Shown here one piece after another: positions 62,784 to 64,000 of a stretch of DNA of 64,000 bases; position 1 is the first letter of the stretch, and every line of letters begins with the position of its first letter. The position numbers and the translations under genes are program-made. The DNA comes from Myxococcales bacterium (lineage in GTDB: Bacteria > Myxococcota_A > Polyangia > Nannocystales > Nannocystaceae), in contig JACKDW010000009.1 in NCBI GenBank assembly GCA_020633295.1, positions 62,001-126,000 of the forward strand. The letters run 5' to 3'. Under the pieces are notes generated by a model that was given only the letters and a program-made list of their open reading frames with translations, searched no databases and was not told the DNA's origin.

Positions 62784-64000
62784 TCACGCGGGATCCGGGT
62801 CCGGCGCGGGCTGGTCGCCGACGCGCCCGCGGATCAGCGCGCGCAGCTCGGCGAGGTCGATCGGCTTCATCAGGCACGCGTCGAAGCCCGCCGCGAAGAT
62901 CTCGGCGCGCTCATCCTGCAGCGCGCACGCGGTCAACGCGACGACGTAGGCGCGATCGAGGCCCGGCGTCTGGCGGATCTGGCGGAGCGCCGCGATGCCG
63001 CCCAGGACCGGCATCTGGATGTCCATGAGCACGACGGCGTACTCCCGCGACCGCATGCGCTCGAGCGCCTCGGCGCCGTTGCGGGCCTCGTCGTAGGCGC
63101 AGCCGAGCGCGTCGACGATGACGCCCATCAGCGTCCGCACGCTCTCGTCGTCGTCGACGATCAGGATCGTGCAGCTCGAGGGCACGCTCTTGAGCCGGGC
63201 GAACGCCGCGGGCGGCGGCGCGGGGGCCCTGGGCAGCGGGAGCTGCATGGTGAAGCGGGCGCCGCCGTCGGCGAGGTTGCGCACGTACAGCTCGCCTCGC
63301 ATCAAGTTCATGACCTGTCGCGAGATCGCGAGCCCGAGGCCCGCGCCGTGGCGCTCGGCGTCGGGGCCCTCGGCCTGGCGGAACGGCTCGAAGATCAGCT
63401 CTTGTATGTCCTCGGGGACACCGGGTCCGGAGTCGCTGACGGACACGACGAGGTTGCCGCTGCGGTACGCGGTCGCGACCTCGACGCGCCCGCCGGCGGG
63501 CGTGTGCTTGAGCGCGTTCGAGAGCAGGTTCGTCAGCACCTGGCCGAGCCTGCTCGCGTCGCCGAGCAGCCAGCGCGGGAGCCCGCGGTGCTCGCGGGTC
63601 AAGGTGATGTCGCGCTTGCGCGCGGCGAGCTCGAACAGCCGCGAGACCTGCTCGACCGCGTCGCGCGGGTCAAACGGGTCCGACGCGATCTGCAGGCGGT
63701 TGGCCTCGATGCGCGCGAAGTCGACGACGTCGTTGAGCACCGTGAGCAGCCCGTCGCCCGCGCGTCGGACGACGCGGAGGCGGCGGAGGACCTCGGCGTC
63801 GAAGTCCATCTCGAGCAGCGTGTCGACGTAGCCGAGGATCAGCGTGATCGGCGTGCGCACCTCGTGGGAGAGGTTGGCGACGAAGCGGCCGCGGAGGTGC
63901 GCCGAGCGCTCGGCCTCGAGGCGCGCGCTCTTCAGCTCCTCCTGCGCGCGGCGGACCTGCGTCAGGTTGGAGACGCCGACGAGGCAGCGCATCTCCGCGT
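62784..64000 (-). CDS. Hybrid sensor histidine kinase (5' end outside the window)
   Basis: About 405 residues visible; the frame is open to the window edge and VGVSNLTQVRRAQEEL is the usual end of a PAS domain, so more sensory sequence lies beyond. HisKA with His in SHEVRTPIT, ATPase boxes N (LLSNALKHT), G1 (SDSGPGV), F (IFEPFRQ) and G2 (GAGLGLAIS), then a receiver with acidic pair VDDDES, Asp in VVLMDIQMPVLGG and Lys in LMKPID. No membrane helix is seen in the visible part. It is convergent with the DUF4388 response regulator and may be its partner. Confidence 0.92.
   Translation of the reverse strand, partial: AEMRCLVGVSNLTQVRRAQEELKSARLEAERSAHLRGRFVANLSHEVRTPITLILGYVDTLLEMDFDAEVLRRLRVVRRAGDGLLTVLNDVVDFARIEANRLQIASDPFDPRDAVEQVSRLFELAARKRDITLTREHRGLPRWLLGDASRLGQVLTNLLSNALKHTPAGGRVEVATAYRSGNLVVSVSDSGPGVPEDIQELIFEPFRQAEGPDAERHGAGLGLAISRQVMNLMRGELYVRNLADGGARFTMQLPLPRAPAPPPAAFARLKSVPSSCTILIVDDDESVRTLMGVIVDALGCAYDEARNGAEALERMRSREYAVVLMDIQMPVLGGIAALRQIRQTPGLDRAYVVALTACALQDERAEIFAAGFDACLMKPIDLAELRALIRGRVGDQPAPDPDPA

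Overview
The window is about 64 kb of very GC-rich bacterial DNA. Lipoproteins with long Ser/Thr/Gly/Asp linkers, FG-GAP and M23 proteins ending in a Cys-Gly-Cys (or Cys-Ala-Cys) plus helix plus Arg tail (MYXO-CTERM type), many Ser/Thr-kinase and two-component proteins and large hypothetical secreted proteins all point to a myxobacterium. The Ser/Thr linker style suggests a Nannocystis-like (Nannocystineae) organism; this placement is inference. No rRNA, tRNA, CRISPR array, transposase or prophage genes were recognised.

Layout. 0-4.9 kb: end of glpD, an FGGY (glycerol-type) kinase, a short-chain dehydrogenase, a frameshifted GNAT acetyltransferase and an SRPBCC protein. 5.3-10.9 kb: a Ser/Thr kinase fused to a P-loop ATPase, an SGNH hydrolase and a large lipoprotein. 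10.9-16.6 kb: a split adenine DNA methyltransferase of type ISP-like architecture, an encapsulated-ferritin-type protein, a CBS protein and a small membrane protein. 16.9-21.4 kb: an operon of an aminomethyltransferase (GcvT-like) and two phytoene-desaturase-like FAD oxidoreductases. 21.7-33.8 kb: envelope proteins (a broken TPR protein, lipoproteins, an FG-GAP protein with a sorting tail) and a badly interrupted HEAT-repeat gene. 33.9-49.9 kb: a DUF389 membrane protein, CBS protein, cPLA2-like lipase, candidate pore-forming protein, Cys-tRNA(Pro) deacylase, M23 peptidase, an FMN-reductase/methyltransferase fusion, PP2C phosphatase, CheY/CheX pair and hybrid kinase. 50-64 kb: a Cys-rich lipoprotein and a formylglycine-generating-enzyme lipoprotein, a broken glycerate kinase, a radical SAM/SPASM enzyme, a Baeyer-Villiger monooxygenase beside a short-chain dehydrogenase, a GntR (YtrA-type) regulator with a DUF6159 membrane protein, and a second signalling block (DUF4388 response regulator, hybrid kinase truncated by the window end).

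The most unusual non-coding signal is a repeated dyad, ACATGTCT-N4-AGACATGT. It has one perfect copy, one with perfect arms and two degenerate copies, each in front of a gene start: two before response regulators and two before lipoprotein genes. It looks like the operator of a shared, unidentified regulator. A second dyad, TTTACTA-N6-TAGTAAA, lies directly at the GntR gene and is probably its own operator. A third, with 10-bp arms, lies upstream of the small membrane protein/CBS pair.

Seven genes show broken reading frames, several at alternating GC or homopolymer runs. Part of this may be assembly indels rather than decay. For these genes the boundaries given are those of the inferred intact gene.
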